Origin: Chondrus crispus
Lineage: Eukaryota > Rhodophyta > Florideophyceae > Gigartinales > Gigartinaceae
Reading direction: 5' to 3'
Assembly (NCBI RefSeq): GCF_000350225.1
Contig: NW_005178788.1
Location: forward strand, 88,602-152,601
DNA length: 64,000 bases
Shown here: in pieces, positions 54,136 to 64,000 of the stretch
How positions within the stretch are numbered: position 1 is the first letter of the stretch
Layout of the letters: every line of letters begins with the position of its first letter
Position numbers and translations under genes: made by a program
The notes under the pieces: generated by a model
What the model saw: the letters and a program-made list of their open reading frames with translations, nothing else
Told to the model about the DNA's origin: nothing
Database searches by the model: none

Positions 54136-55010
54136 ATGGCGAATTCTCACGAATTTCTCCAAGCGGTAACGACGCAAGGCGCGTCTTTCGTTGCGACATC
54201 CGTCAGCCATCCTCGGCTGCTCCAGACTGACTCGGAGTCAGTCCGCGTGTTCTTGCGGCTGTATGACCAGTACTGCAAGGGGGTGATTTCACGCTCCGCG
54301 CAACTCACTGCAACCGGATCTATCTCTACCGAAGCCATTCGACCGGTCAATCTCAAGTGTTGTGTAGATCCTGAATATCTCGAGTCCGCAATCGCGCTCG
54401 GTTTCATTGAAGTAATAAGCTACGATGCACTTTCCGACAGCGACTTGCGGGAACATCTTAATCAGAAGGCCGAGGAATCACAAGAGACTGTCACCCTTGA
54501 CACTCTTGACGATATCGTCGACCGAAATTTACGGATACAAATGAAGGACAAAAATTCCAAGTCCCGCACGGAATCCCTGTTCATCTCGTACCATGCTCTT
54601 CTACGCCGAAACGGTTTGTCCTGGCTCATCGAGGCTAATCCAGGGGTGGCGGTTTATCATGTACTGTCAGCCATCAAGCCCAAGATTCTTCAAGACCGTT
54701 TATCATCGGATCTTCAGTTCTCCAAACATTCCCTCAAGAAGGACTTCAAAGAATTCATGAAACATTCCGTCCGTTTATCGGAAGCGTTCTAACTAGTCGA
54801 CAGTGGCCCGGAAGGCAAAAACAAGCGTTCTGGCCGTCACGGGAGCCAACCTAGCCGCAGTGGCGGAAATCCGGACAAGAAACCGAATGTCGGAGATCTG
54901 CGCCACCAAAAGCCCGGAACAGCACCTCGCTCGAAGCGTGCATACCCGGATTGTCCTTTTGGTCCCTGCAAGGGAAAGGGACCCAAGCACTTGATCAAGG
55001 ACTGTCCTGA
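54136..55010 (+). other. Element D gag-like region
   Basis: Starts at ATG 54136 (MANSHEFLQAVTTQGASFVA) with a helical capsid-like body. It ends with a zinc-knuckle-like CPFGPCKGKGPKHLIKDC. Confidence 0.65.
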
Positions 55011-55989
55011 TGCTAGTGCCGCGGATAAAGACCGAATGTTCGCCGAGCTCGCGGCTATCCGCGCCAGGGACGGTCCTTCCAAATCAACTCGGGGACAGAA
55101 GGCATATGCTGACAATAATCGGAATGAAACCTCGAAGGCGAGTGGAACTGCAGGCCGGCTGTCGAAAAAAGAGAAGATTGCCACCCAAGATGATCATCCG
55201 TCATGTCCTATTACAGTATCCGACGGCCAAGCTGCAATCAACGCAATTCGTCGTTGCGACGATGGAAGTGACGACAGTATTGTGTCGTCCTTCCTTGCAG
55301 AACGGGCCGCCGTCCGCGGAGTCGGCAAAATAACCGCAATTACTCCTGTCAGTTTGTCGGTCGCCCTCAAGGCCGGCCAAGACCCGGAGACATTTTCCTT
55401 TTCAAGATCTTTGACCTCTCCGCGAACAGTACTGCACTTGTCATCTGGGCAGCTCGCGCTTTCCAATGTGACATTTCTCGTCGCAGACGGTGACCTCACC
55501 TGTGAGGATCTCCTCGTTGGACTTCCTGTTCTTCGGCAATTGCCAGTGGATAGACGCACTTTACTTGAGGACCGCGTTTCGGTACTGGATGGCACCGACT
55601 GCTCTCATATCGGAAATCCGACTACCCTCTCGCAAGGCGGACCCGTCAGCCGAATGATGATAGCAAGGCTGAACCGCATTCAAGAGAAAAACAGTTTATA
55701 GTGACGACTTGCCCTCGAACCGACTGCGGATTAAGTACAACACCGCCAGAACGGAAGAAGATCCGTTTCCGGACGCATCCTTGCTGGATCCTATTGACGA
55801 GGATCAGCACGAGGAGATCCGTCAGGCGGTTAGTGACATGGTCACTAGTGCTAAGAAGAATGGCATGCCCCCTGCTGCCGCAGAAAACTTGGACCACATC
55901 ATCGGAGAAACCATGGATGTCTTCAGAACCTCATTCTCCTCAGGCCCCCAGCGAAAATTCGCCCGCTCAGGATTGAGCTGACCGCTAAA

Positions 55990-57640
55990 GCCAAGCCAGT
56001 GAAAGTCCGCCTCCGGAATTATTCCCAAGAACAACGAGAATTCCTTGCCAAATTCGTCAAGAACCTGGTCGAACACAATATGGTTTACTTAAACCCGGCT
56101 TCGGCCTGGGCCAGCGCCCCACTACTGGTTCATGAGCCTGGCCCTGCCCAATTCCGATTCACTGTTGACCTTCGCCCCGTTAACAAGTACACTGTCAAGC
56201 ATCAATTCCCCATGCCAAATTTAGAACACGAACTAACCAAGTTATCTGGCTCGCGGTTCTATGCTACTTTCGACCTATCACACGGCTATTGGCAACTCCC
56301 GCTTGATCCGGACTCTCAGGAGTTACAGTCGTTCATAACCCCTGACGGGATTTATTCTCCCAAGAGAGTACTTCACGGAACTACCAATGCAGTTACGCAC
56401 CTGCAGTCCGCAATTTCGGAACTGACTGCCCCCGCTCTGTCGGACACAATCATTTCATGGCTGGATGATATTCTCCTTCATCACTACACCGCAGAAGGCC
56501 CAATACTGGCAATCAAGGCCCTTTTGGAGGTTTGTGCCAAACACAATCTCAAACTACACCCGCGCAAATGCGTTCTTTTTTCAAAAGAAATCCGCTGGTG
56601 CGGTCGAATTGTCTCCTCTGCAGGAATCCGGTATGATCCATCCCACCTTGAAGGCCTCTTCTCCATGGAGCCTCCTACTACCGGTTCGCATCTACAGCAA
56701 TTCCTTTGTGCCCTACAGTGGGTCAAGAACGGAATTCCTAATTTCACGGACATAATCCAGCCCCTTCATACCTTTATGGAACGGTTTTACACCCGCGCCG
56801 GGAAGCGGACAAAACGAGCTGTCGCTCGTATTCAACTGGCGACACTTGATTGGGGTGGGTCTGAACTTGCAGTTTTTGAAAAATGCAAGCATGCTCTTGC
56901 TAATCAAGTCACACTATCTCACCGTCAGGCGGGAATGAGACTCTGTCTCTACACTGATGCTTCGGACAAGGTTTGGTCCGCCCTTTTCACTCAGGTTCCT
57001 CGCGAGGACCTAATCAAACCGCATTCCGAACAGAGGCATCAGCCTCTGGCATTTTTATCTGAAAAATTCACGGCTACTCAATTCAGATGGGCCATCATCG
57101 AGAAGGAGGCTTTTGCCGTGCTCGCCTCCCTTCAGCGCCTGCATTGGCTTGCCGCAACGCCAGATGGCTTTGATCTCTACACCGATCATAACAACCTGAT
57201 CTTTCTGTTTGATCCCCTCTCGGTTGTGCCTGACCTTTCTCAGACCACGCTACGCAAAGTCCTCCACTGGGCTGTACGCCTTAGTTTATATAACTACACG
57301 TACTTTCATATCAAGGGGACTGATAATGTCTGGGCTGATTTACTCGGACGATGGTCTGCATCTCCTACAGTTCGCCGCTTGGTTCGGATTACGGAATTAC
57401 CTTCATCTTCAGGTGGTGATTTCGAATGGCCAACCATGGAAGCCATTCACGCGTCCCAGTCTGAATTTGAAACACAACGTCCCCCAAACCTACGCCTGCT
57501 TCACCAATTATGGCAGAACCTGTCCGGGGGGTATCTGGATCCCCGATCCGTCCGTGGACTTACAGTTGCGGCTATGCATCATCGCTCATACTGGCTCTGC
57601 CGGCCATCGAGGCTCGGCATCAACCGAAGCCGTCTTGCGT
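55990..57640 (+). other. Element D reverse transcriptase and RNase H
   Basis: FRFTVDLRPVNKYT, YATFDLSHGYWQLPL and the catalytic SWLDDILLHHY, then LYTDASDKVWSALF, IIEKEAFAVLASLQRL and DLYTDHNNLIFLF of RNase H. Confidence 0.85.
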
Positions 57641-58640
57641 AAATACTATTTCTGGTCTACTATGACCACGGATATCCGGTCCTTTGTTCGGGCTTGCATT
57701 CATTGCCTGTCAAAAACTGGAGGGGGAAAATTCCCCGACCATTCGGACCGGCTGTGCACGGAACAGCACCAAACGACCTGCTTCAGTTCGATTAAATAGA
57801 AATTGGGCCGTCCAGAGGAGGTGCGAAGTATGTGCTCATGTTACGCGATGATCACTCCAGTTACTGTTGGGTTTTCGCATTTCCGGACACTTCGGCAGAA
57901 AATGCTGCCACCGCCATCATAGACTGGTGCGCAGCCTTCGGTGTCCCGAAAGGACTTATGTCCGATGGGCCGACCCATTTCAAGAACGATACTGTACGCC
58001 GGACAAGTCGGGGGTTGAAAGTTCCACATCACTTCACCCTACCGTACTGTCCTTGGAGCAACGATGGCGTAGAGCGATTAGGGAAAGAACTTCTTCGCGT
58101 TTTCCGTTCTGTTGTCTCGGAGTTGGGATTGGATAAAACTGAATGGCCGGATCTGCTACCTCTCGTACAATCTGCGCTTAACAATGCCCCCGCTCCGCAG
58201 AGAAACGGCATTTCTCCAATAACCGGGTTTTTGGTTCATGAACCCACTCCTCCTATCTCTACATTTTTTCGTTCACAAGGCTCGAAGCCAGTCACGGTTG
58301 ATGAGGTTCAGCGCGAGCGCTGCCTAAATGTTCAACGACTACGGGATACTCTTTCGGACCTACATTCTCTTCTTCAAAATACCGTCCAGGGAAACCGCAG
58401 TCGCAATAGGCAATCTCAGTCTAGGGGAATGCTGCCGAAATTTTCGGAAGGTGACTACGTTCTCGTCCCTAGAAAAGACTTCTCTGCCGGCGAGAAACTT
58501 GCCCTCCGATGGCGCGGCCCTCCACGAGTCGTCAAGGCTGTTTCCGATTATGTGTATACGGTTGAGAACCTACGGAACGGATTGACAGAAGATATCCACG
58601 GAACACGCCTGAGGTTTTATCGAGACAGATCTCTCGACAC
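57540..58640 (+). other. Element D integrase
   Basis: HHCC module with HTGSAGHRGS and CIHCLSKTGGG. The DDE core has LRDDHSSYCWVFAFPD and LMSDGPTHFKND, followed by PYCPWSNDGVERLGKELLRV. Confidence 0.8.
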
Positions 58641-58649
58641 CCGCGTGGT

Positions 58650-58890
58650 AATGTCGCAAGTTATTTCTTCCGAAACGGTTATGCCCGTGGTCAGACTGAT
58701 GAGACTCCTCGACACTGCAGAAGGCTTGAAAGTCCTTATCCGTTGGAAAGGATTGCCAAACTCAGAAGATTCTGCTGAACCGCTTGATCGCGTTTTTGTA
58801 GACGTACCGCAAATGTTGGTACGCCTCCTCGATCGCAAGAGCACTCCTCCTGATCTTGCAGAAAAGGCTCGTCAAGTTCTTGCGCTTTCA
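58650..58890 (+). other. Element D chromodomain-like C-terminal module
   Basis: LKVLIRWKGLPNSEDSAEPLDRVFVDVP resembles the second half of a chromodomain (RWKG...D..EP). The N-terminal aromatic residue is less clear, so this may be a divergent copy. Confidence 0.6.
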
Positions 58891-58900
58891 AACAGGGGAG

Positions 58901-59166
58901 TGTAACCGCCAAGCGGACAAAAATCTTCCTCACAGTAGGATCTCTTTTCACTTTCCGTCTCAGCAAATTGAGTAGTACCTACTCCTACGTTAGTACCTCC
59001 CTTTATCTGCGTCCTGCCTGTGATGCACACTGAGATTCTAGACTCGCCGCCGTCGCACGCCGTCGGACCATTGCGGGAATTCGCTACAGTACATATATGC
59101 TAGACCGCTGGGCTCCGAATAAAAAAGGACATCGATTCATCTTCTTCATCGCCCTGCAATCGCACA
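58901..59166 (+). repeat. 3' LTR of element D
   Basis: 266 bp, TGTAACCGCC...GCAATCGCACA, followed by ACCGG. Confidence 0.92.
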
Positions 59167-59227
59167 ACCGGTCTGTAAATGTGCCACGTGTAGCATAGAA
59201 CTTATTCCCCGTCGTGTAACTGTGTGC

Positions 59228-59266
59228 TATTTTCTGGATGCACCCAGTGGGTGCATCCAGAAAATA
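59228..59266. repeat. Near-spacerless hairpin, 19-bp perfect arms
   Basis: TATTTTCTGGATGCACCCA at 59228-59246 pairs exactly with 59248-59266, leaving one unpaired base. Confidence 0.95.
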
Positions 59267-59404
59267 ACACTGTATCACACTGTACTGTACGCGGTAAACT
59301 TTACTGTACGCGTAGGAGCAAAATTCATTAACGCTGAATGCAGTGCATTCATCTTGTCACACTGGTCTAATTGCTTCCTAAACACCAGGCACGGCGGCAA
59401 TGCA

Positions 59405-59500
59405 ATGGGACAAGCGCCACGTGGGAAACCGACGACCGGGAGAGTGGGCTCGATGGGACAAGCGCAACGTGGGAAACTGACGGCCGGGAGAGAAGGCGGT
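59405..59500 (+). repeat. Two tandem 48-bp units upstream of the two-helix protein gene
   Basis: Units start ATGGGACAAGCGC(C/A)ACGTGG at 59405 and 59453 and share ACCGGGAGAG-like ends. Both contain an ACGTGG core that could bind a bZIP or bHLH factor. Confidence 0.85.
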
Positions 59501-59668
59501 AAATCTGGAGTCCTGCCGCCGTCCACGTCACTGGGCTCAACTGCATCTCGGTGCCACTATTGGGCGGTCGGTAAAGCAACTTTTCACCCTCCGCACACTG
59601 TTACATCCCGTCGGACATCGCTACGGTCTGGACCCGTTCCCGTACCTGTGGACTCCTTGCTGGCTCAC

Positions 59669-59676
59669 TATAAAAA
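59669..59676 (+). promoter_or_regulatory. TATA box of the first two-helix gene
   Basis: TATAAAAA 81 bp upstream of the ATG at 59750, in a GC/CT-rich context. Confidence 0.6.
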
Positions 59677-59749
59677 CCCGCTCTCCCACTTCATTTCGAC
59701 CCAATTCCGCAAGCCTCAACATCTTTCGCTACAAACCTTAGAAGCCACA

Positions 59750-60124
59750 ATGAGTCCCATTTCAGCGAAGAAGTTTCTCGATCTCATCGTCTACGTCCTC
59801 CTCCTCGTCGTAGTCCTTTCCGTGCATGACACAGCTGCCGCCCCGCTCCCACCCGCACATGCACCAGAGACTTCCCACTGGCAATGGCTGGACCCCGTCG
59901 TCGGCGCCACCGCCACAATCATTGGCGCCGTCGTCGCTGCATTTCTCGCCTGGGCCATCGACTCGTACCGCCAACGACGTCGCCGTACGTCCGCTGCGCC
60001 GGATTTTGTAGTCGCATCCCCCGCCGCCTCCAAGCCGTCACTGATTCACACGGAGCACTGCTCTGTCGTCTACGTGTATCGGAGGGCGATCTTTAGAACG
60101 GAATGGCCTAGAAATAGCATGTAA
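59750..60124 (+). CDS. Small two-helix membrane protein, tandem paralogue 1
   Basis: 124 aa from ATG 59750; the frame is open much further upstream, but only this ATG follows the TATA box and opens directly into a hydrophobic segment. Helix 1 or signal: residues about 10-28 (FLDLIVYVLLLVVVLSV). A short Pro/Ala/His loop with HWQWLDPVVG follows, then helix 2 at about 50-67 (ATIIGAVVAAFLAW), then a basic stop-transfer patch YRQRRRR. The tail includes TEHCSVVYVYRR. A diverged paralogue follows 246 bp downstream with the same spacing of TATA box, ATG, loop and basic patch. Family unknown; location in a cell or organelle membrane is inferred from the helices only. Confidence 0.6.
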   Translation: MSPISAKKFLDLIVYVLLLVVVLSVHDTAAAPLPPAHAPETSHWQWLDPVVGATATIIGAVVAAFLAWAIDSYRQRRRRTSAAPDFVVASPAASKPSLIHTEHCSVVYVYRRAIFRTEWPRNSM

Positions 60125-60294
60125 CAACTTGCGGAACCTCGCTAGCCACTTCCTTCTCCTCATCCTATTGGCATCACACGGAAAATCAAAAATCAGCGTC
60201 GTATACAAACACTCTCACTTCACACAAGCGCCTCTCGACAAGAAAAAACAGCACACGGTAACAACGAGATCCTCGCGACTGGCACTGCAAACAG

Positions 60295-60302
60295 TATAAG
60301 AA
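60295..60302 (+). promoter_or_regulatory. TATA-like box of the second two-helix gene
   Basis: TATAAGAA 75 bp upstream of ATG 60370, matching the spacing at the first copy. Confidence 0.5.
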
Positions 60303-60369
60303 CAAGTTCCTCGCTCTACCTTACCGCAGCACGCCCCAACTGCACTTCCACAGCCAGAATGCAACCAAA

Positions 60370-60849
60370 ATGCAGAACGCTGTTGCCCAACAACTCTGCC
60401 ACCTCCCCGCCCTCGCGATTATTTTCAACTTCATCCTGTCCGCACTCCTGACATCGGGCGTCCCGCTCCCTGCCGCCCAGCCACCGGAAAACGCCCCCTA
60501 GCATTGGCTAGAGCCCGTCATCGTGGCCTCATCCATCATCGCTGCAGTCGTTCTCGGGGCCTTCCTCGGCTGGGGCATCGAATCGTTTCGCAACCGACGT
60601 CGGCGATCCGCGACCTCACGGCAAGATGACGTCCTACTTCCCCACTTGCTGCCTCGGCCACTCTCGGCCGTGGCCGCTCGTGTGGAGACGGAATACTGGT
60701 CGGTGCCTCTTTACGTGTCGAGGATCATCACGCCTAGGCGGAATTGTTACGAGAGCGAACATCTCCAACGGACAGCACTGGCAGGCATGAAGTTTGCCGT
60801 TTGTCTTTTGGGTCCAGAGACAGTGTTAGCACTGACAGTGTTAGCATAG
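60370..60849 (+). pseudogene. Two-helix membrane protein, tandem paralogue 2, with in-frame TAG
   Basis: From ATG 60370: a hydrophobic N-terminus (LPALAIIFNFILSALL), then a Pro/Ala loop, then TAG at 60499, after which the same frame continues HWLEPVIVASSIIAAVVLGA, FLGWGIESF and RNRRRR, closely paralleling paralogue 1 (HWQWLDPVVG..., YRQRRRR). The tail TEYWSVPLYVSRIIT parallels TEHCSVVYVYRRAIF. The frame then runs on to a stop at 60847. The TAG replaces the residue before HW, so this is either a recent pseudogene or a read-through product. Pseudogene is the simpler reading. Confidence 0.6.
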
Positions 60850-60959
60850 ATTTGAATTTCTTGGGATCAATCCTAAATGCGTCAGTATATGTAGTGCAGA
60901 CCATATGAAGAGTAAAGGGTATCCGATCTACAACAACTTTCCAGCTCTTTAGGAATTGA

Positions 60960-61205
60960 GGGCCATTCCATTCATCGTGATTTGCAATCACGCAATCACG
61001 CAATCACGTCAATAAATGGTGCCTGCTCCGTTGTGGTTGGTTGTTTATATTACGTTTCCTAAAAAATGGTCATGCTCATTAAAGAAATAAACAATCGACT
61101 TAAAATTAATCTTGTGCTCCAACTTGCAGAACGACGTTAAATTAATGTCGTGATTGCGTGATTGCGTGATTGCATGATTGCCAATCACGATGAATGGAAT
61201 GGCCC
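60960..61205. mobile_element. MITE copy 2, 246 bp
   Basis: About 98% identical to 52347-52592, same orientation and same length. TGA flanks at 60957-60959 and 61206-61208. Confidence 0.85.
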
Positions 61206-61208
61206 TGA

Positions 61209-62600
61209 GCTGCTGATTCACGAGACAGCGGAACATGTCGGGAGTCACAGCGCAATGCTCGAGCTCTTGATTGTTGTGAAATCCAGGGGGGGAAGATACA
61301 AAAGTATTCTTCCAGTGTGTGTGACAATATCCAAAGGATGGTCGTCTCTCGCAGAAGCGCACGGGGTCTCGCGTACGAACGCGGTAGCAAATTCTTGCCA
61401 AAGAATATCGTGAATACTCACAGTTGTTGATTTATTACGTGCCCTTTCTTCTTCTTTCCTCGCTCTACAAAACGGTAGGGTACATATATTTGTCAGTAAC
61501 GAGAACGCCGTATCTCTAACAGTTGCGCTCGCTGTCTGCATTATTTTCTGTCAGCTCTCCGAAATGCTGTCAGCTTCTTCCACATTATCAGCAACGAGCT
61601 TCAACACGTGTTATCTGTGTCAACGTATCCCATCTCGCACACGTGTGTCCGTTGTGAGTACACACGAGTGTTGACGACTGACAAGCACATGTGTTTCTCT
61701 ACATTGATGTCTCCGGCGACCTGTCAAATAGTAGGAAAGGTAGCTGCACGTGTCAGCGTACCGAGCATCAACGTGTATATAGCATCGCCCCATGTCAAGG
61801 TATAGTAACGACCTCAAAGCCGTTACTATAATCAAAATCAAAGCCACGCCCGTCGGTTATGGAAGTTGCGGAAGCCAGTTGGTCGTTTCTGCCGAGCCAC
61901 GCGTGTACACGCCACCTATAAAAGTGGTTGTTTTAGGGTTTATTTCGTGAAAGTCTGATTTATAAATTGATTTGATGCAAGATTTTTCTGTATGTGTACA
62001 GTATGCTACAGTATTCATTGATCAGTAGCATCCAGTAAAAACGCACCGTGACGCGCATGGCATGGCGCATTTAACCTTACGATAGAGAATTTTTCTTACG
62101 TACCCCTTTTATTTTGGAAATTTCCTTCCTTACCCCTTTTTATGAGCCCCTTTTCCTAGGAGCGCTAGATTGAATACGTGAAGAGGTGAAGAGTTGATGA
62201 AAGGGAGCACGTTCCCTGACAAGCACAGCATCTTGATGGCAACCTTGGCCATGTGCGCCACCGTGGGTCGATCTCACAAGTCAAAAAAGTCAGACTCTGG
62301 GCGCCTGCGTATACAGTGCCCCTCCCAGGAGTGCTCATACATCGTGAACGCCCTGTGGGGGAGATTTGGGGTACTGTACAGGGTACAGTACCCAGGAGTG
62401 GCCCCAGGACCAAAGCCTTCAAAAGATGATTTTATTGGTCTACGTGTACGCCAGGTGTACACGTGGACAATCTCCCTTTGAAGGGCGGCGGTCCTGGGAA
62501 GTGGAAGATGCTGGCGGCCCCCTCTATAAGAGAAAGGGGCGCGCCGCGACACCCCGCGACAGGAGGGACACAACAAAAACAACAACAACACCGGGACCGA
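61209..62600. other. Gene-free stretch before element C
   Basis: No supported coding region. Includes the 58-bp repeat copy 2 and, near its end, probable LTR sequence of element C (TATA-like TCTATAAGAG at 62522 and AAATAAA near 62615). Confidence 0.4.
62026..62083 (+). repeat. 58-bp dispersed repeat, copy 2 (partner 51776-51833)
   Basis: TAGCATCCAGTAAAAACGCACCGTGACG and onward; same orientation as copy 1. Confidence 0.85.
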
Positions 62601-64000
62601 CCCCCCCCTCTTGAAATAAACATCTCGCTTTTGTCTCTCCCCTACGCGCGCAGCCCCCCTTTTTAGCTGTCAACATGGTACTCTTGTGGAGGGGTGGCAA
62701 AGAAGACGGCTCCCTGTCACAGTTTGACGGGTCGAAGCCGGCCGACGTTCACAAGTTCTTCTTCGTCTTCGAGAATGTTGCCACCTCTGGCAAGTCGGAC
62801 GAAGAAAGGGCATCTGAACTTCTTCGCTACCTGGAGGGAGATGCATTCGACTTCTTTTTATCAAGCTTTTGTCAAGAACGGAGATATCAGTGCAGATGGC
62901 TCCGACTACCAGAAGGTCAAGAAGGCCTTGGTCGAGCGGTTCGCCCCGGTTGAATCACCTGAAGATGTGATTTGGGATGCGATGGCCGCTCGCCTTTCTT
63001 TCGGGGATCTCAGTGGGTCCCTTCGAAACTCAGACCGTCTCTACGAGAAGGCGGGATTCAACGACGAAGCGAAGTTCGGACTGCTTCGCAACGCCGTGAT
63101 GGAACATCTCGAGTTGGGCCAGTTTGCCATCTATCGAGGTGCGAAGACCTACAAGGCCCTATTCGATGCAATCATGGACTTCTGGTCTGGTCGCTGCGCC
63201 TTTCAGGCGGCGGCGAACTCCTTGAGCAATTCGCGCTACCAGGGGTCAGAGAGCTCGCACGGTATGAATGAGCCGAGAGGGCAAGGTGCGTCAAAAAGGG
63301 TCATGATGCGTTCAAAAGCTCCCTTGTCTCCACTCGAGACGAAGGTTGACGCTTTAGCTGATCGACTAGCCGATATTTCCCTTATTATCAAGAAGAATCA
63401 GTCGAGGGATGACGCAACAGCATTCCGCCCCGCCCACGATCGTACTTGTTCTTATTGCAAACGACCGGGTCATGGCGCTAATAGATGCGATGCGAATCCG
63501 CATAGGGACACGAAATGCCCTCGCTGCGGAAAATTTGGTCATTCAGAAACAAGCTGTTGGGCTAGAATTGGTCCACAGAGAGGAGGTAGCAGTGCCTACC
63601 CTCCTAAGAAGACCCAGACGGATATTGCCGTGTCGGGTACACCGACGGGCTCCGCAGGAAACCAAGTGAGTGTTGTGACGCACGACGACCTCCCTGCTGA
63701 TGAGAAGTTAGTGGCATCAGTCAAGAGAAACGCCGATGAAGAGCCGGTGGCCAAGACGCGAAAGGATGGTGGCGGCGAGCCAATCCCGTCCCTTCTCAAC
63801 CCGCGTAAGTACTGGACTCCGAACCACATGAGGAAACCTCCTAAGCCCGGCCGTCGAACAAGAATGAAGAGGACAAGTAAGAAGAACGCCGTCCAAGAGC
63901 ACTCGGGGAAGTACGATGTGGTTTCTTCCCTCGCGAACGCCCCCTCTGGTTTGACATTCGGTCAACTGATTCGAGGAGATGGCGACGAGGCTAAGAAAGA
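62500..64000 (+). mobile_element. Element C: Ty3-type LTR retrotransposon related to B, cut by window edge
   Basis: The presumed 5' LTR ends ..GCTGTCAACA at 62675; its left boundary was not resolved, so the start is approximate. The primer site TGGTACTCTTGTGGAGGG starts at 62676 and, as in B, overlaps the gag ATG (62675). The gag-like region shows VLLWRGGKEDGSLSQFDGS, a capsid-like part, two zinc knuckles (CSYCKRPGHGANRC and CPRCGKFGHSETSC) and a GKYDVVSSLANAPSGLTF segment shared with B. It is broken in at least a couple of places and continues beyond the window. Confidence 0.8.
62676..62693 (+). promoter_or_regulatory. Primer binding site of element C
   Basis: TGGTACTCTTGTGGAGGG, same as in elements A and B. 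Confidence 0.65.

Larger units (their letters stand above)
53761..59166 (+). mobile_element. Element D: compact Ty3-type LTR retrotransposon with chromodomain-like end
   Basis: A 5.4-kb fossil with two 266-bp LTRs and a 5-bp duplication ACCGG (53756-53760 and 59167-59171). Internal order: gag, zinc knuckle, protease-like region, RT, RNase H, integrase, chromodomain-like module. The LTRs differ at about eight positions (about 97% identical), so it is somewhat older than A and B. All parts are recognisable; several breaks, roughly five, are apparent. A short purine tract (CAGGGGAG) precedes the right LTR. It does not share the primer site of A, B and C. Confidence 0.9.

Noticed and set aside
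59222-59749. Upstream extension of the two-helix protein
   Set aside because: The frame passes through a hairpin, a tandem repeat and the TATA box, so it is leader or promoter rather than coding.

Overview
The window is eukaryotic nuclear DNA dominated by mobile elements. Its host genes are GC-rich and show no introns. They include a GPI mannosyltransferase, a nucleotide-sugar transporter, an FkbM-type methyltransferase and a large NB-ARC/WD40 receptor. Together with many Ty3-type LTR elements and oomycete/alga-like DDE transposases, this best fits a red alga of the Chondrus crispus type. That assignment rests on pattern recognition; no search was run.

Layout. 1-7.4 kb: four host genes (PIG-Z-like, SLC35A-like transporter, FkbM-like, and a secreted Cys/Arg-rich protein on the minus strand) separated by repeat-rich spacers. 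7.5-15.5 kb: almost gene-free, with a decayed coiled-coil gene, a possible transposase scrap, a G-rich minisatellite and dispersed repeats. 15.6-19.9 kb: an intact 1439-aa STAND/NLR-type receptor with a fungal-like N-terminus, NB-ARC and eleven near-identical 43-aa WD repeats. 20.3-22.3 kb: a perfect 50-bp palindrome, then a decayed DDE transposase gene. 24-26 kb: an LTR-element fossil abutting a glycosyltransferase (GT92-like) gene. That gene is cut at 26492 by a 9.7-kb chromodomain Ty3-type element (A, 26493-36172, target duplication GGTAC) and resumes at 36178. 36.7-37.6 kb: a PIF/Harbinger-like transposase relic on the minus strand. 38.3-43.1 kb: a degraded piggyBac-like transposon with an embedded PD-(D/E)XK (YqaJ-like) nuclease signature, interrupted by a 669-bp solo LTR. 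43.6-44.2 kb: a perfect 64-bp palindrome and short repeats. 44.3-51.5 kb: Ty3-type element B (minus strand, duplication TTGTC). 53.8-59.2 kb: Ty3-type element D (plus strand, duplication ACCGG). 59.7-60.8 kb: a tandem pair of small two-helix membrane proteins, the second with an in-frame TAG. 52.3 and 61.0 kb: two copies of a 246-bp MITE. 62.7 kb to the edge: the start of element C, a relative of B.

The standout is in element B. Between the integrase end and the 3' LTR, on the strand opposite gag-pol, an ORF at 45005 begins with an almost exact histone H3 N-terminal tail. K4 and K14 are kept, but K9 is Ala and K18, K23 and K27 are Arg. It lies beside a 458-codon ORF with a papain-like Cys...His...Asp arrangement. 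Elements A and D carry C-terminal chromodomains; B shows none and has the H3-like tail instead. This suggests an element that addresses host chromatin by histone mimicry.
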